Notes: a model not told the origin generated them from the sequence alone. A stretch of DNA of 64,000 nucleotides from Rhipicephalus microplus (GCF_043290135.1 NC_134700.1:155140053-155204052); one strand, 5' to 3'; positions 15,515-26,271 are shown, counted from the stretch's first letter. A program made the numbers and translations.

Positions 15515-15895
15515 GGACTAAAAATCACGTGACATAGTTTTAAAACTATTCACTTCACTGAAATTGCGTAACATCAAGCAACGGCTAGCCACGCGACTAT
15601 AAACATGGCGTAACAGCACGTAACAATTGGTTACGTGACTAAATGAAGTGGTATCACGTAGTAAATAGTCACGGGACTAAAGATCGCATTACGTTAAGTC
15701 ACCAGTTACGGGATTAAAATCACAAAACAACCCTCTACAACTATTCATGTGACTGAAAATGACGTAACATCGTGTAACACCACGTGACGGAACTAAAATC
15801 ACGTACATGTTGTCGCGTGAGTAGAGCTGCGTAACACCTAGTTACGTAGCATCTATAGTCACATGACTAAAAATCACGTACCGTCGTCGAACATC
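15515..15895. repeat. Degenerate minisatellite rich in CACGTG/ACGTAA motifs
   Basis: A loosely repeated unit of about 38-60 bp, built on GGGACTAAAAATCACGTAAC, recurs about eight times (starts near 15515, 15553, 15630, 15673, 15710, 15748, 15790, 15861). The array is dense in CACGTG (E-box), TGACGTAA (CRE-like) and GTTACGT motifs. It lies immediately left of the LTR element at 16056. Confidence 0.6.
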
Positions 15896-16055
15896 TACTC
15901 ATACCACTAGAAACAGGTCACCGCTAATCAAGTGACATATTACCGTGAAATTAATAGAGAATGCTAAAGCCGAGTATTCCCAGCATCCTGTTCTTGCGTT
16001 CTTTGTATTGTTCTTGTGTGTAGCTGGGAATACAAAGCAATGCAAGAGCGCGCGT

Positions 16056-16701
16056 TGTTACGAAGGCGAGGCGCCAACACGGTCGCGAAGGCGCCACTGC
16101 TCTGAACTCCTACGACAGGGTCACCAGCCGTTTGGTAGCGTGTGTTACTCAACTCGCGACTGCTTCTGCGCAGAGCTGATAGACGAGCGAACGAGACGAC
16201 GGTGAGTTAAGGCAAGGCTTATGTAAAGCATAGAAATAGAGGCGTTACATATTCGGCACTGGGGCCGACACTTTTGGGACTCAAAGAGCCGAGCTTTCTT
16301 CTCTCGCATGCATACGTCGGCTTCTCTCTGACGCATACGTCAACTGCTGGTGACGCGCCGCTTGGATTTTTTTATAGCACCGGGTGGATCTTTGCGTCAC
16401 CAACGTCCAATCAGAAGCGCCGCTGGCCGTGATGTCAGAATTTTCCAACGGGGACCCGCCGCTGCGCGTGGTATCACCCAAGGACGAGGGATGTTGCCAC
16501 GCATTGCGTAAGACTCGCCAGACTGGAAGGCGCCGATTGCTTCAGTGGGCTCGTGGGGTGAGGGTTGCGTTGCGTGACAGACCAGCACCGCCGCTTGATG
16601 ACGTCGTTGAGTTGATAGCGTCAGGCGGGCTTGATCGCTGGCCTTGACACAGATTGCCTTTGCAGAAGCATTGACGTTGGTGTGGACTCCCAGGCGTAAC
16701 A
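16056..16701 (-). repeat. 3' LTR of the Gmr1-like element
   Basis: It aligns with 26272-26767 over most of its length; the best-matched parts are 16360-16560 and 16600-16701. It starts TGTTACG and ends GCGTAACA. It is about 150 bp longer than the other LTR, the extra sequence lying mainly in 16130-16300, so one copy has gained or lost an internal segment. Confidence 0.85.
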
Positions 16702-17299
16702 GCACCTCCGCCGCCAGACAATGCACCGGAAAGACGAGCTGTTTCCAAGTGGCTCGGATGTCGGGCGCGCTCGTTCGCCAGGTCTTTCCAGGTTCGCCTC
16801 CAGGGCCATCGGGAGAATGTAGCTCTAGTCTTAGTCCCGTGAACACATCCGATTCTTGAGGACAGATACCAGCTCCACTGGCTTGTTGCCACAAACTTGT
16901 CTGCCAGCTTCGCTCGTCTCTTCTGACAAATTTTGGTCTCAGCACTTGTCGATGGTACTGCAACCTGTTAAGAACGGTTCGATAACAGACAACACACGGC
17001 ACAAGCAAGTGTCCTCGGTTACCCGACAGAACACCAGACAAAGTATAGTACAACATATACCTAGCTACGTGTCTATAGGAATTTCGTTCCCTCTACATCA
17101 AGAGGCACATGTGGGACACAAAGAGTCTTAAAATGAGAGCTCAAATGTTTACACGTACAACAACACTATGAAATAGAATACAACATAAAACTGGCCCCTT
17201 GAGATCACTCTGGACGAGAGCGCTCAGCTAAGGCCGTGAATAGGACAAAATTTTGCCTCGATTCGCCAGCGAGACACCGAAAGGTGGAGAACGTAATAA

Positions 17300-17994
17300 A
17301 ACGCACGGCTCAATGTGTCTGCATTAGCGTTTAGCTTTCCTTTTTTTGTAGTGAACGTCAAAGTTGTGCTGTTGGAGTATCATGCTCCACCTCAGTAACC
17401 GGCCACTTTTAGGTGACATGTTATTTAAGCAGGTTTGAGGACAGTGGTCCGTTTAGACCACAAACCTCGAACCGGAGACAAAACAGGCTAGCTTTTAAAC
17501 TGCCCACACGAGGCAAGCGCATTCCTTTTCAGAGGGGCTGTGCCTCTTCCCTGCACCCGAGTTTCTGACTTAAATACAAAAGGAGCCTTTCGTTACCAGC
17601 ACTGTCTTCCTGGCACAATATAGCTCCCGTGCCGCGATCACTCACGTCGCATTGAATCACAAATCTCTCAGAGAAATCGGGTGCCATGAGAACGGACTTT
17701 TCGGTTAGGGCCTGTTTCAGCTTACAAAACGCATTCTCCATTTCTCAGTCCCATACCACTTTAATTGACTGCGACTTTCGAAGTGCGTCAGTTAGAGGGC
17801 TGGCAACGCTCGAGTAGTTTTGCACGTAATGCTGATAGTATCCAGCTAGGCCCAAGAATGCCCTCATCTCAGATTTTGTGGTTGATCGTGGATAGTTCAC
17901 GACGGCGGCTACCTTAATTTTTGAAGTTCTACTCCGGCCACGCCCCACAACGTGTCCCAGGTACGACACCTCGCCGCACCCTAGGTGACAGTAG
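17300..17994 (-). pseudogene. RT C-terminal part and RNase H of the Gmr1-like element
   Basis: Read on the - strand it gives CHLGCGEVSYLGHVVGRG, then an RT connection (FLGLAGYY) and an RNase H start with QCDVSDRGTGAILCQ. Around 17340-17412 come RLLRWSMILQQHNFDV and later NADTLSR, the usual RNase H end of gypsy-type elements. Frames change at least twice. The YLGHVVGRG wording is the form I associate with Gmr1-like elements rather than mag or mdg types. Confidence 0.75.
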
Positions 17995-18034
17995 AGGTCC
18001 GTTCGATTCACCTGCACCACTTGGAACCAGTTCA
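17995..18034 (+). repeat. Harbinger left terminal inverted repeat
   Basis: Pairs with 21718-21756 with about five differences including a 1-base indel. Confidence 0.8.
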
Positions 18035-18276
18035 TGGTGGTGCCCGATAGGTGCATGATGGGTGCGTGGCTAGTTCAGAAGAATAACAGCAGTGTCAACG
18101 CAGCCGGATAGCAGCGCCACGCAAAATCGAATGCCGAAGTGCAGTGGTGGTGCCATGTCTTTCTTCTGCTGTGTTCCAAACAAGGGCGCGGGTGCGTGTG
18201 TGTCGCTTGTGCGTCCCTTTGTGTTGCTTTCGTTCGTGAATTAACATTCTAACACCTGTCGCTTTTCTGTACGAAG

Positions 18277-19413
18277 ATGAACTCTGGCCTGCTTTCAACT
18301 TTCGTACATGTCGCCATGGAGCTGATGGATTCTGACAGCGACGAAGAGTACGACGACTCAGTCGCAGCAATAGCAATGAAATCGGCGAGATTGGACCGAA
18401 ATCGCATGCCAAGGTATTGTGAGGACGTTGTTGACTGGTATTTTGGTTTCGAGTTTAAACGGATGTTTCGGCTGTCACGGGAAACGTTCGGGGATCTCGT
18501 AGCCCGCTACCAGACGTTCTCGTTCTTCCCAAATTCTCCTGGTGGTCGCCCACGGATTAGTGCAGACAAGACTTGATTGGTAGTGCTGAGCTACCTCGGT
18601 AGCCAGTCGAGTATGTACTTCCTTGCCTACAGATTTGATATATCTGAGTCGTCAATGCGCACGTGCATTGAGCGCGTATTGAACTTTTTACTCAGTATAA
18701 GCGAAGCAGTCATTTCTTGGCCAGACAGTCGTGAGCAAGAACGGATCAAGACTGGCTTTTTGCTAAGGAGCGAAGGTAAAGATCCGCGCAACACCATAGG
18801 CTGTGTGGACGGTTGCCACATAGAGATTAAGAAGCCGGAGGAGTCGCCGCATTCGTACTTTAACCGCAAAAAATTTTCATCTGTGGGGCTCCAGGGAATA
18901 TGCAATGACATGAACAAGTTCATTGACGTTTTAATAGGATTTCCTGGATCTGGACACGATGCCAGGGTGCTTCGTGAAGGCCCTTTCTTCGAGGTAGCTC
19001 AGACGAAGTGTGCAGACAGTTACCTGCTTGGAGACTCTGCATACCCCTTGCTTGCGTGGTTGTTGACACCATACCGGGATAATGAACAGACTTTTCCAGC
19101 ATGGAAAAAGTGCTATAACAAGTGCCACTCGCAGCAGAGATGTGCCATTGAGAATGCCTTCGGTCATCTGAAACAAAGGTTTCGAAGGCTTTACTTTGTT
19201 GACACTGCTACAATCAAACAGTGCTGCCTTATAGTAATGGCTGCTTGTGTGTTGCACAACATATGCAACAAAGAAAGAGATTTCCTTATTGAGCTCCAAG
19301 AAGCTGCAGAGATTGAAGAAGTTGGAAATGATGATGAGATTGGTGTCACAGACCGAAGTTTGGCTGCATACATTGAATGTCTGAGAAAGGCTATTACTCA
19401 AAAGCACTGTTAG
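18277..19413 (+). pseudogene. PIF/Harbinger transposase with one in-frame stop
   Basis: A DDE nuclease that would cut and paste the transposon. The frame is open from ATG 18277 to TAG 19411-19413 except for a single TGA at 18574-18576; about 99 residues precede it and 278 follow. Catalytic residues are visible: first Asp in GCVDGCHIEI (codon 18808), second Asp in LLGDSAYP (codon 19033), and Glu in CAIENAFGHLK (codon 19150). The N-terminal part (SRETFGDLVARY) matches the leader of this family, and the total of about 378 residues is normal. The stop is one base from CGA or TGG. Part of the N-terminus could be encoded upstream. Confidence 0.85.
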
Positions 19414-19527
19414 TGCCTCAATGAGTATATTATGAACGATAGTGTGAAGTGAGAGTGTGAAGAATTTGTGGTATTAAAGAGTCGACTATATAGGTGTCTA
19501 AGAAAGACAATTTTGATTCATCTCAAT

Positions 19528-20579
19528 TTATTCGCAATTTTTTGTACATTGGCTGTCCACAGTAGTCACTAGGCGTTCAAGAAGGCTCATCTTTGCCTTC
19601 GACCGCTCCTCCCTCTCTTTCTGGCTTTCTCTAAATTCTTGAAGGAGACATTGAATTGGCGTGCAATCCACCCTTTTCCTTTTTTATGGGGTTGGCTTGA
19701 CGCTTCTTCAGCTGCAGCGGGGTCTTCGTGTTCGGCAGGTTCTTCTGAGCCAGAATATTCAGCAGCCGCACATTCTGGTCTGGCAGGTTCTGCATCCTGA
19801 GACGCACTTACTGGTGGACGATCATTAGGCCTGCTTGCATTGTGGCCGTCCCTGAAATTAATGTAACTTCACAAACATGAAATACTTACATTTCAGGTAC
19901 AATAACTTTACCTGTTCTTTTCAATCACCCTTCCAGGGGTAATGAATACTGTCGGGGTGATGTGATGTTCTTTTTCCAGAACATCACTCAGTTCTCTAGA
20001 AATAAAAAAAATATTGTTAGTATGGTGATAAATAGCTGAATATAACCAGTACTCACTCTTCAAATTCGCAAGACAGCCTTCCACTTCCTGAAGAATTATT
20101 TTTTGATTTGGTGCGTTTGTACACCTGCTCGAGACTTTTCCATTTGTTCTGTACTTGCAGTGGGCTACACAGAGATTCAAATTCTCTAGAAATCATTTCG
20201 GCAAGTGTTTGCCAAAGGGCCTTTTTTGTGCTGAAAGAAATACATGCAAAAATACAATGATCACAAACAAAAAAACTTGGCATGTGTTAGAAACAACATG
20301 TATAGGTTAGACAAGTGGTGCATTTCACAATTACTCCAAATAACACTTACCGAAAGTCACCCCTTTTGCCGGCAAGATCTTTAAGCTCCGTGTATTTGTT
20401 AATTAAAAATCTTGTTTTTTGCCTGCTCCACAGCTCAGGCTCTGGAGGATGTTCCCTAGCTTGGCTGGGTGCCACAAGTGGAACGTCTTACATACGTTCA
20501 CTAGCAAAGTCATGGTCATCATCACAGTTTTGTTGCTGTGGCCCATTGTCCTCAAAAACCAATGTGATTACTGTTCCAT
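19528..20579 (-). pseudogene. Harbinger MADF/Myb-like DNA-binding partner, four exons
   Basis: Four exons are inferred on the - strand: 20579-20351, 20230-20057, 19995-19912 and 19851-19528, each bounded by AG acceptors and GT donors. Exon 1 holds the start of a trihelix/MADF-like fold (FLINKYTELKDLAG), exon 2 continues it (LWQTLAEMI, NKWKSLEQVYKR), and exon 4 encodes an acidic, Pro/Ala-rich tail followed by a coiled-coil-like segment. Such proteins bind the transposon ends and bring the transposase to the nucleus. A TAA stop at 20488-20490 breaks exon 1, and an upstream exon with the start codon is probably missing. Exon borders are by eye. Confidence 0.6.
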
Positions 20580-21717
20580 CTATAAAGAAAATGTAGCAAG
20601 AGTCATGTTTCAGGAAGGCTTTGTTGCTGATTGAAAGGTTGCATGATGCCATTTCATTTGACAAAATCGTACATCTTGTAGGAAATAATGAAACAACAGA
20701 TGTGCATGAAAGACAAAATAATAAAAGAATGTTATATTTTGCACCTTTAAATACTTGTATTACTACGTACTAAATTTGGGGTAAGTGAACTGCTTGGAAC
20801 TTGCTAGCATTATTTTGTTGAAAAAAAAACAGTGTCGTCATGGAGTAAGTTTTTTTTTAACATACTGAACCGCCATTTAATATACACAACATTGTGAAGA
20901 ACGCGAATATATTGAGATAAAAAATACTGAGGACCTCACAAATAGCCACAACGTGAAGAATTGAACGATTTGAAAGGCTCCGCAAAAGACGACAGAAGGC
21001 AACGTCCAAACTGTTGACCGTGTACACGTGCTTGCGAGATATTTCAGGGTTAACTTGCTTACCCTGAAATCTCTCTAACGTGGCTATTAAAACTTTTCAA
21101 CATGCCCGTAGTAACATTATCCATAGACAATAAAACGTACACAACACGTCGCAATTCACGTTTTTAAAGCCTTGTGAAACGGCCTTGTGTTAACAAATGC
21201 TGTCCACACGAGTGCCTGCAAAGTGATTGTGGTGCCAAAATATGCGAGATGCACATTACACGCCCGTCCGAGTACCAAGCAGCGCACTGGAATCCAGCCA
21301 AACTTGGTGTCGAAACGTTCACATATTTATTGAACTCTGTTATCACAGGCGCTATGAATAATAATCAGACAGCAGACTAAACAGGTGTATGCCTACCATG
21401 GTGCACTGTAGGCAAAACCGTCGCCCTGTGGAATTCGGCTTCCCTCTTCGCTAAGGATAGGTGTCAGGAGCGTTTCCACGCCGTCTACGTTTGTTCTCAC
21501 CGCCATCGTCGATGCCAGAGCTGCTGCTGCTGCAATCGTCTGCTTGCGCTGCACCACGCCGGCACTGTACCGGCACCACCGTGACCAGAGGTGCAATAAA
21601 ACGCGGGATAAAACGTGAACCAAGGCTGCACCTCTCTCGCACTTTTTGAAACGAACGGCGGTGTGCAGAGGGCGCTAGGCTGCACCGCTGAATTGAACGG
21701 TAGGGTGCAGCACTTCG
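20580..21717. other. Right non-coding part of the Harbinger element
   Basis: No domain is found. The right-hand 300 bases hold a CTG-rich stretch at about 21517-21540 and several short frames. It may contain the promoter and first exon of the MADF-like gene, but nothing is distinct enough to call. Confidence 0.4.
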
Positions 21718-21756
21718 TGAACTGGTTCTCGCGGTGCAGGTGAATCAAACGGACCT
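21718..21756 (-). repeat. Harbinger right terminal inverted repeat
   Basis: Inverse of 17995-18034, followed by the TAG target duplication. Confidence 0.8.
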
Positions 21757-22354
21757 TAGGTTTCACGGTAAGACCAGCTTCTTTCAACCTGTTCAGCACG
21801 ACGCGTAAATGCTCGACATGTTCTTCCCAGTTGTTTGAGAAGATGGCGACATCGTCAACATACGGCAGAGCGAACTCAAACAGGCCATTAAGAACGCGGT
21901 CCATTAAGCCTGAGAAACGATACGTTCCTAATGGAGAAACGAGTGTGGCATAGCGGCTAGCGCGCTCCTTGAAGGGGGACTTGCCAATACCCTCGCACGA
22001 GGTCTAACGTGTAAATATGGCTAGACCGTGGCACAGTTTCTATTCTCTCCTCTAGGTTTGGTATCGGGTAAGTTTGGTGTCGAGTTATGACGTTAATACG
22101 CCGATAATCGATGCATGGCCTCGGATCTTTTCCCGGCACTTGAACCAATGTTAGAGGGTATGTATAGTCACTATCGCCCGGTACTATGACTCCCAACTCC
22201 AGCATTTTTTCGATCTCCTCTTTGATGATCGGCTTTTGCACAGGGGAACATCGATATGGCTTGCTACGGATTGGCTCCTCACAAGTTAGCTCGATATCGT
22301 GCTCGATCACCGTCGTGTTTCCGGGACGGCCCGAAAACTCGTCTTCAAACTCGG
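21757..22354 (-). pseudogene. RT N-terminal and palm part of the Gmr1-like element
   Basis: On the - strand the frame from about 22354 gives FSGRPGNTT, IEHDIEL, PYRCSPVQKP, DYRRINVITR, LDLVRGYWQVPL and, after a frame change near 21950, the catalytic box PYVDDVAIFS (about 21845-21870) and EEHVEHLRVVLNRL. These are fingers and palm motifs of a Ty3/gypsy RT. The reading continues upstream without a break into the integrase C-terminus once the two SINEs are ignored. Confidence 0.8.
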
Positions 22355-22625
22355 AAACAATCTTTTTCATTGATTGATATGTGCGGTTTAACGTCCCAAA
22401 ACCACTATATGATTATGAGAGACGCCGTAGTGGAGGGCTCCGGAAATTTAGACCACCTGGGGTTTTTTAACGTGCGCCCAAATCTGAGCACACGGGCCTA
22501 CAACATTTCCGCCTCCATCGGAAATGCAGCCGCCGCAGCCGGGATTTGAACCCGCGCCCTGCGGGTCAGCAGCCGAGTACCTTAGCCACTAGACCACCGC
22601 GGTGGGGCGAAAACAATCTTTTTCA
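22355..22625 (-). repeat. 15-bp target-site duplications of the first SINE
   Basis: AAACAATCTTTTTCA occurs at 22355-22369 and again at 22611-22625, exactly bounding the SINE at 22370-22610. The duplicated bases are part of the host element's coding sequence. Confidence 0.95.
22370..22610 (-). mobile_element. tRNA-derived SINE, full length (Ruka-like)
   Basis: On the - strand it begins with a tRNA-like head containing an A box (TGGTCTAGTGGCTAAGG) and a B box (GGTTCAAATCC), continues with a body (GCATTTCCGATGGAGGCGGA, CGTTAAAGAACCCC) and ends with ACCGCACATATCAATCAA. Pol III would transcribe it and LINE machinery would mobilise it. Perfect 15-bp duplications flank it. Confidence 0.9.
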
Positions 22626-22640
22626 GGTCCTCCTTCTGGA

Positions 22641-22812
22641 CCGCTGCGGCGGCTGCATTTCCGATGGAGGCGGAAATGTTGTAGGCCCGTGTGCTCAGAT
22701 TTGGGTGCACGTTAAAGAACCCTAGGTGGTCAATATTTCCGGAGCCCTCCACTACGGCGTCTCTCATAATCATATGGTGGTTTTGGGACGTTAAACCCCA
22801 CATATAAATCAA
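22641..22812 (+). mobile_element. 5'-truncated SINE, same family
   Basis: It starts inside the SINE body, lacking the tRNA-like head, and ends with CACATATAAATCAATC. It is flanked by TCCTTCTGGA at 22631-22640 and 22813-22822. It inserted only 15 bp from the first SINE, in the opposite orientation. Confidence 0.9.
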
Positions 22813-22822
22813 TCCTTCTGGA

Positions 22823-23910
22823 CTTCACTTGACCTAGGCTCTAGGTTCAACTGCTTCAAGATTACCTCCGATCCCCTTTCGATTACATCACTAGAGGTCA
22901 AAATTTCTGCTCCCTCTTCCTCGGAAGCATTCAAAAGCAGATTTACGACCGCTTGACATAGAATGTACGGTTTCAACAAGTGACTGTGGTAAATTTTGCT
23001 CGGCCGCCTTCCTAATTTCTCTTCGTAATTGGTATCAGAAAGCTTCAATATTAAATTGGAGGGCCCTTCCCAATGAACCTCAAGCTTGTTCTTTTTGGAC
23101 GGCTGCAGCAGCATTACCTGACTACCTACTTCAAAGGTGCGCTTATTCGCCGATTTGTCGTAGTACTCCTTTGACAACACTTGCGCAGCCTTCATGTGGC
23201 TTTCCACAAGATCTTTCGTTTTTACAAGCCTCTGAAGGAGGTCTAGAACATACGCAACTACATTAGGGTCCTCCTCGAATCCCTCCCAGGACTCGTGTAG
23301 CATTCGCAATGGTGTTCTCAAACTCCTGCCATACACAAGCTCTGCAGTGCTAATACCAATGCTCTTATGAAGAGCTGATCTCAAAGCGAACATAGCGGGA
23401 GGAATATATGCTTCCCAGTCGCAATTGTGCTCGTGGCAAAGAGCTCTCAGTATCCGTTTAGGAATGGAATGCGTACGCTCTACCGGATTAGATTGCGGGT
23501 GATGGATCGAGCTGTGCACTATTTTTATTCCGCATTTATCCAAAAAGGTAGAGGTAAGGCAGTGAAGACACTACCATTGTCGCATTGGATTTCAGAAGGA
23601 AATCCGACGCGTGCAAATATAGATAGCAGTGCATCCACGACATGAGGAGAATTGAGCGCCTTAAGTGGTAATGCTTCCAGAAATTTCGTGGCTACACAGA
23701 GGACCGTCGGGATGTATCGACAACCTTGCCTTGACTCTGGCAATGGCCCGACAATATCAATTACTAGGCGCCGAAGAGATTCTGTGATAATTTGCACAAG
23801 CTTCATGGGTGCCTTCCACTTGTTCGTGGATTTCGCCGCTCGCTGACAAGTGTCGCATGAGCGTACAAAGCCTTCGATATCCTTCCAGCATTTCGGCCAT
23901 TAAAATTTAA
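22823..23910 (-). pseudogene. Integrase of the Gmr1-like element
   Basis: On the - strand the part near 23910-23820 carries a zinc-finger-like CDTCQR motif. It is followed by the catalytic core with VIDIVGPLPES (first Asp), IQCDNGSVF (second Asp) and HPQSNPVERTH (Glu), and then a C-terminal GPY/F-like module (VHWEGPSNLILK). A frame change lies near 23535. The C-terminus (NLEPRSSEVQKD) runs directly into the RT leader. It would insert the cDNA copy into chromosomes; this copy is broken. Confidence 0.8.
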
Positions 23911-24374
23911 GGGAAACTCTAGTTTTGGTCTTTTTTATACCGAGACGCCCTGCCCACGCGTTTTTATGCGCCAGTTCCAAGAGTTCGCGACGATACTTTT
24001 GTGACACCCAGAGCTGCTCATACTTGCGACCTTGCGCATTTGTAGCTCCGATACAGGAGCCCCGCTTTCTCAAAAAAAAGGGAACATCCTTTTTTTTTTC
24101 TCAAGTTTACGCTTTCCAGTAGCGCTTTAATCGAGAGGTCCTCACGCTGCTATCGAATGAGTGTTTTTCGATCAACCCTCGACAGCTCATTCCAACTTTC
24201 CGCTACAGGCGAGAGCGTTGCACCCCTCTCGCTCTGACTCAATGGCGCCATGTCGTCTCCTCCGCCTACGGAGACTGCGCCAGTCCCTTCGGCGACGGGC
24301 CGCTCGAGTGACTGCTCAAATGACTCACACGGAGAATTTGCTGTCTGAGGTTCCGTCGACTCGACGCCAAGGTC

Positions 24375-24800
24375 TCACAGATGAGCAGCATTTGCAGGTG
24401 GTGTTTCACCACATGGAACAAAATCAAGTGCCTGCGAAAGCTTCCGCGCCTGGGATCGTGTGAGGGCCATGTACGCTAAGTTGTAAAAGAATGATTTACC
24501 CTGTTCTTTGATAAGCTGCTCTGAGTTAGTAGAAAATAGATAAGGAAAACAATCGGGAAGCGCGGCAGACACAGCCGCTTCGGTGCCAAGCTTACCGAAA
24601 GGGCCTTCAATGACTACCGTAGTGATTGGTAAGCAAGCACTCTGCTCCTCGGCGACTTGTCTGATCCACACGCATTCTCCTGTAAAGTCATCCGGAGACG
24701 CCAACGAAGGATGGACAACGTCCATGGTGGCCGCTGAGTCTCGAAGTGCTCGAAACGTTTTCCCATTCACACTAATTTCTTGGAGATACGGCTCTAACAA
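24375..24800 (-). pseudogene. Aspartic protease region of the Gmr1-like element
   Basis: A 142-codon frame contains ALRDSAATMDVVHP, equivalent to the D-S/T-G/A-A/S-T active site of retroelement proteases. The following TGECVWIRQV and LPITTVVIEGPFG fit the beta-strand pattern of the fold. It lies between the Gag zinc knuckle and the integrase. Confidence 0.65.
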
Positions 24801-24851
24801 CCACGTGTTCTTTTCCGATTCTCGGATTGTTGCGAAAGCAAACTTTTGCTT

Positions 24852-24893
24852 ACAGTTTATCGCGATGTGCCCTTCCTTTTTGCAGTTGTAGCA
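24852..24893 (-). other. Gag CCHC zinc knuckle
   Basis: The - strand reads C-YN-C-KKEG-H-IAIN-C, a canonical CX2CX4HX4C nucleocapsid knuckle, and marks the end of gag. Confidence 0.85.
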
Positions 24894-25023
24894 GATTAGC
24901 GGCTTCCGTGATTCAAACGCACGTGTGGTATCATTGTGTTGTTTAGGAACCTCACTCGATTTTTCTGCTTCAGTTTGCCCTTCCCCTACAGTATCCTTCG
25001 TAAGAGCCGGGTCCTTCCTAAAG

Positions 25024-25905
25024 TTACGGTGTGGAGCGGGGCTTCACTTGATCAGGTTTTTTTGAAAAGCCCTCTTTCCTTTCATCCTTTTCAACGCACA
25101 CTGCCATGCTATGCAACTTTCGGCTAGTATAATACTCCTCAGCTAACTCTGCTGCTTTGTTTAGCTGTAGTTCATCAAGTTTGTCGTGCAGCCAAAGCTT
25201 CACATCCTTCTCGCCGCAGTGGTAGAATTCCTCCAATGGAATGCATTCTACAACTTTATCGCGATCGTCATAAACACCTACGCCCTTGAGCCATTCAATT
25301 AAATCGGCTTTAAGACGAAACGCGAAGTCAATGTGTAACTCATTCCCCTGTTTAGCATACCGGAACCTTTGCCGAAAAGCCTCAGGTGACTACTTATAAC
25401 GTCTCAAGAGCACTTCCTTAGCCTCGTCATAGCTCTCGAAGGCTTCCATTGACAAGCATGTCATCACGTCGGACACTTCGCCGGGAAGAAGAGCTAACAG
25501 GTTCTGCGCCCGAAGAGACCGCTCCAAAGCATTTCACTCACAGACGTGTTCAAACTTGACGAGACACTTCGCCATGTCGTCGCCTACTACGAACGGTGGC
25601 AGTTGGTCCCAAATTCTATAACCGCTGACCTGAACTGTCGCAGGAGCTACGCTAGGCGCCTGCGAACACTGTAGGATTACCAATTCTATTCGTTTCAACT
25701 CGAGGCGCTCCTGTCTCTCGGCCTCCTCACGCTCGCGACGTTCGCGCCTTTCAGCTTCTTCACGGTCGCGAACTTCTACTTCTCGCCCTTGAGCCTCCTC
25801 GCGGCGTGCTTTGATATCCGCCCAGGCCTCATCGACTTCCTCAGCCGATACTACTTCATCCTTCATGATCTCGAGGATCGCTTGCTTTCGTTTCGCACGG
25901 CCCAA
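25024..25905 (-). pseudogene. Gag with coiled coil and SCAN-like capsid segment
   Basis: The first part (25905-25534) is a highly charged Glu/Arg coiled coil (REREEAERQERLELKR) followed by a capsid-like stretch. In a second frame (about 25390-25125) come FRQRFRYAKQGNE, FRLKADLIEWLK, PLEEFYHC, DVKLWLHDKL and NKAAELAEEYY. These follow the order of hydrophobic and aromatic positions of the vertebrate SCAN domain (FRxFxY, WL, LEQF, W, and a late Leu/Glu helix). A TAG lies near 25393 and at least one frameshift is present. Gag would form the particle that packages element RNA. Confidence 0.65.
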
Positions 25906-26271
25906 ACCAAAGTAAGTCCAAGCTCCTCACAAATTTCGATGAGTTTCCTCACTTTATTCTTCTCCATCGTTCACACTAGCCTCTTTCTGTTTGCCCTGTT
26001 AAGAATCGACTTTCCGTACCCACTATAAGTCTACTAGCAAGACACACAAGCAATATTTAACACTGCCGTGTTTACACACTCCGCATTACCTTGGGTTTCA
26101 AAGTGCTTTGACTTGGCTTGAAACGATGAAAGCTCACTCTAATGCTCCACACAGCCCTTCTCTAAACAAATAAAACCTGTGGTAGAGTAGTCTGGTGATC
26201 TCAAGGGAAAACATCAGGCACTCACGGCATGGATGTCGCCGACGCCGGCCGATCCCGCAGCTGCCATCCAC

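Larger units (their letters stand above)
17995..21756 (+). mobile_element. PIF/Harbinger DNA transposon nested in the RT of the LTR element
   Basis: Terminal inverted repeats of about 39 bp (17995-18034 and 21718-21756; outer sequence AGGTCCGTTNGATTCACCTG) bound a 3.76-kb insertion flanked by a 3-bp TAG duplication (17992-17994, 21757-21759). Three-bp duplications are typical of PIF/Harbinger. Inside are a + strand DDE transposase and a convergent - strand spliced MADF/Myb-like gene, the two-gene layout of the superfamily. The host RT reads KP just outside the right end and CHLG just outside the left end, consistent with insertion in the middle of that gene. Confidence 0.85.

Noticed and set aside
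16397..17056. A 219-codon - strand frame and a matching one at 26274-26561
   Set aside because: They lie in the LTR and flanking non-coding part of the Gmr1-like element, and their similarity is that of the two LTRs.
22256..22549. Frames with GNAAAAAGI-type ends at 22256-22549, 22582-22812, 38406-38654 and 57817-58074
   Set aside because: All are translations of the SINE body, which explains their near identity.
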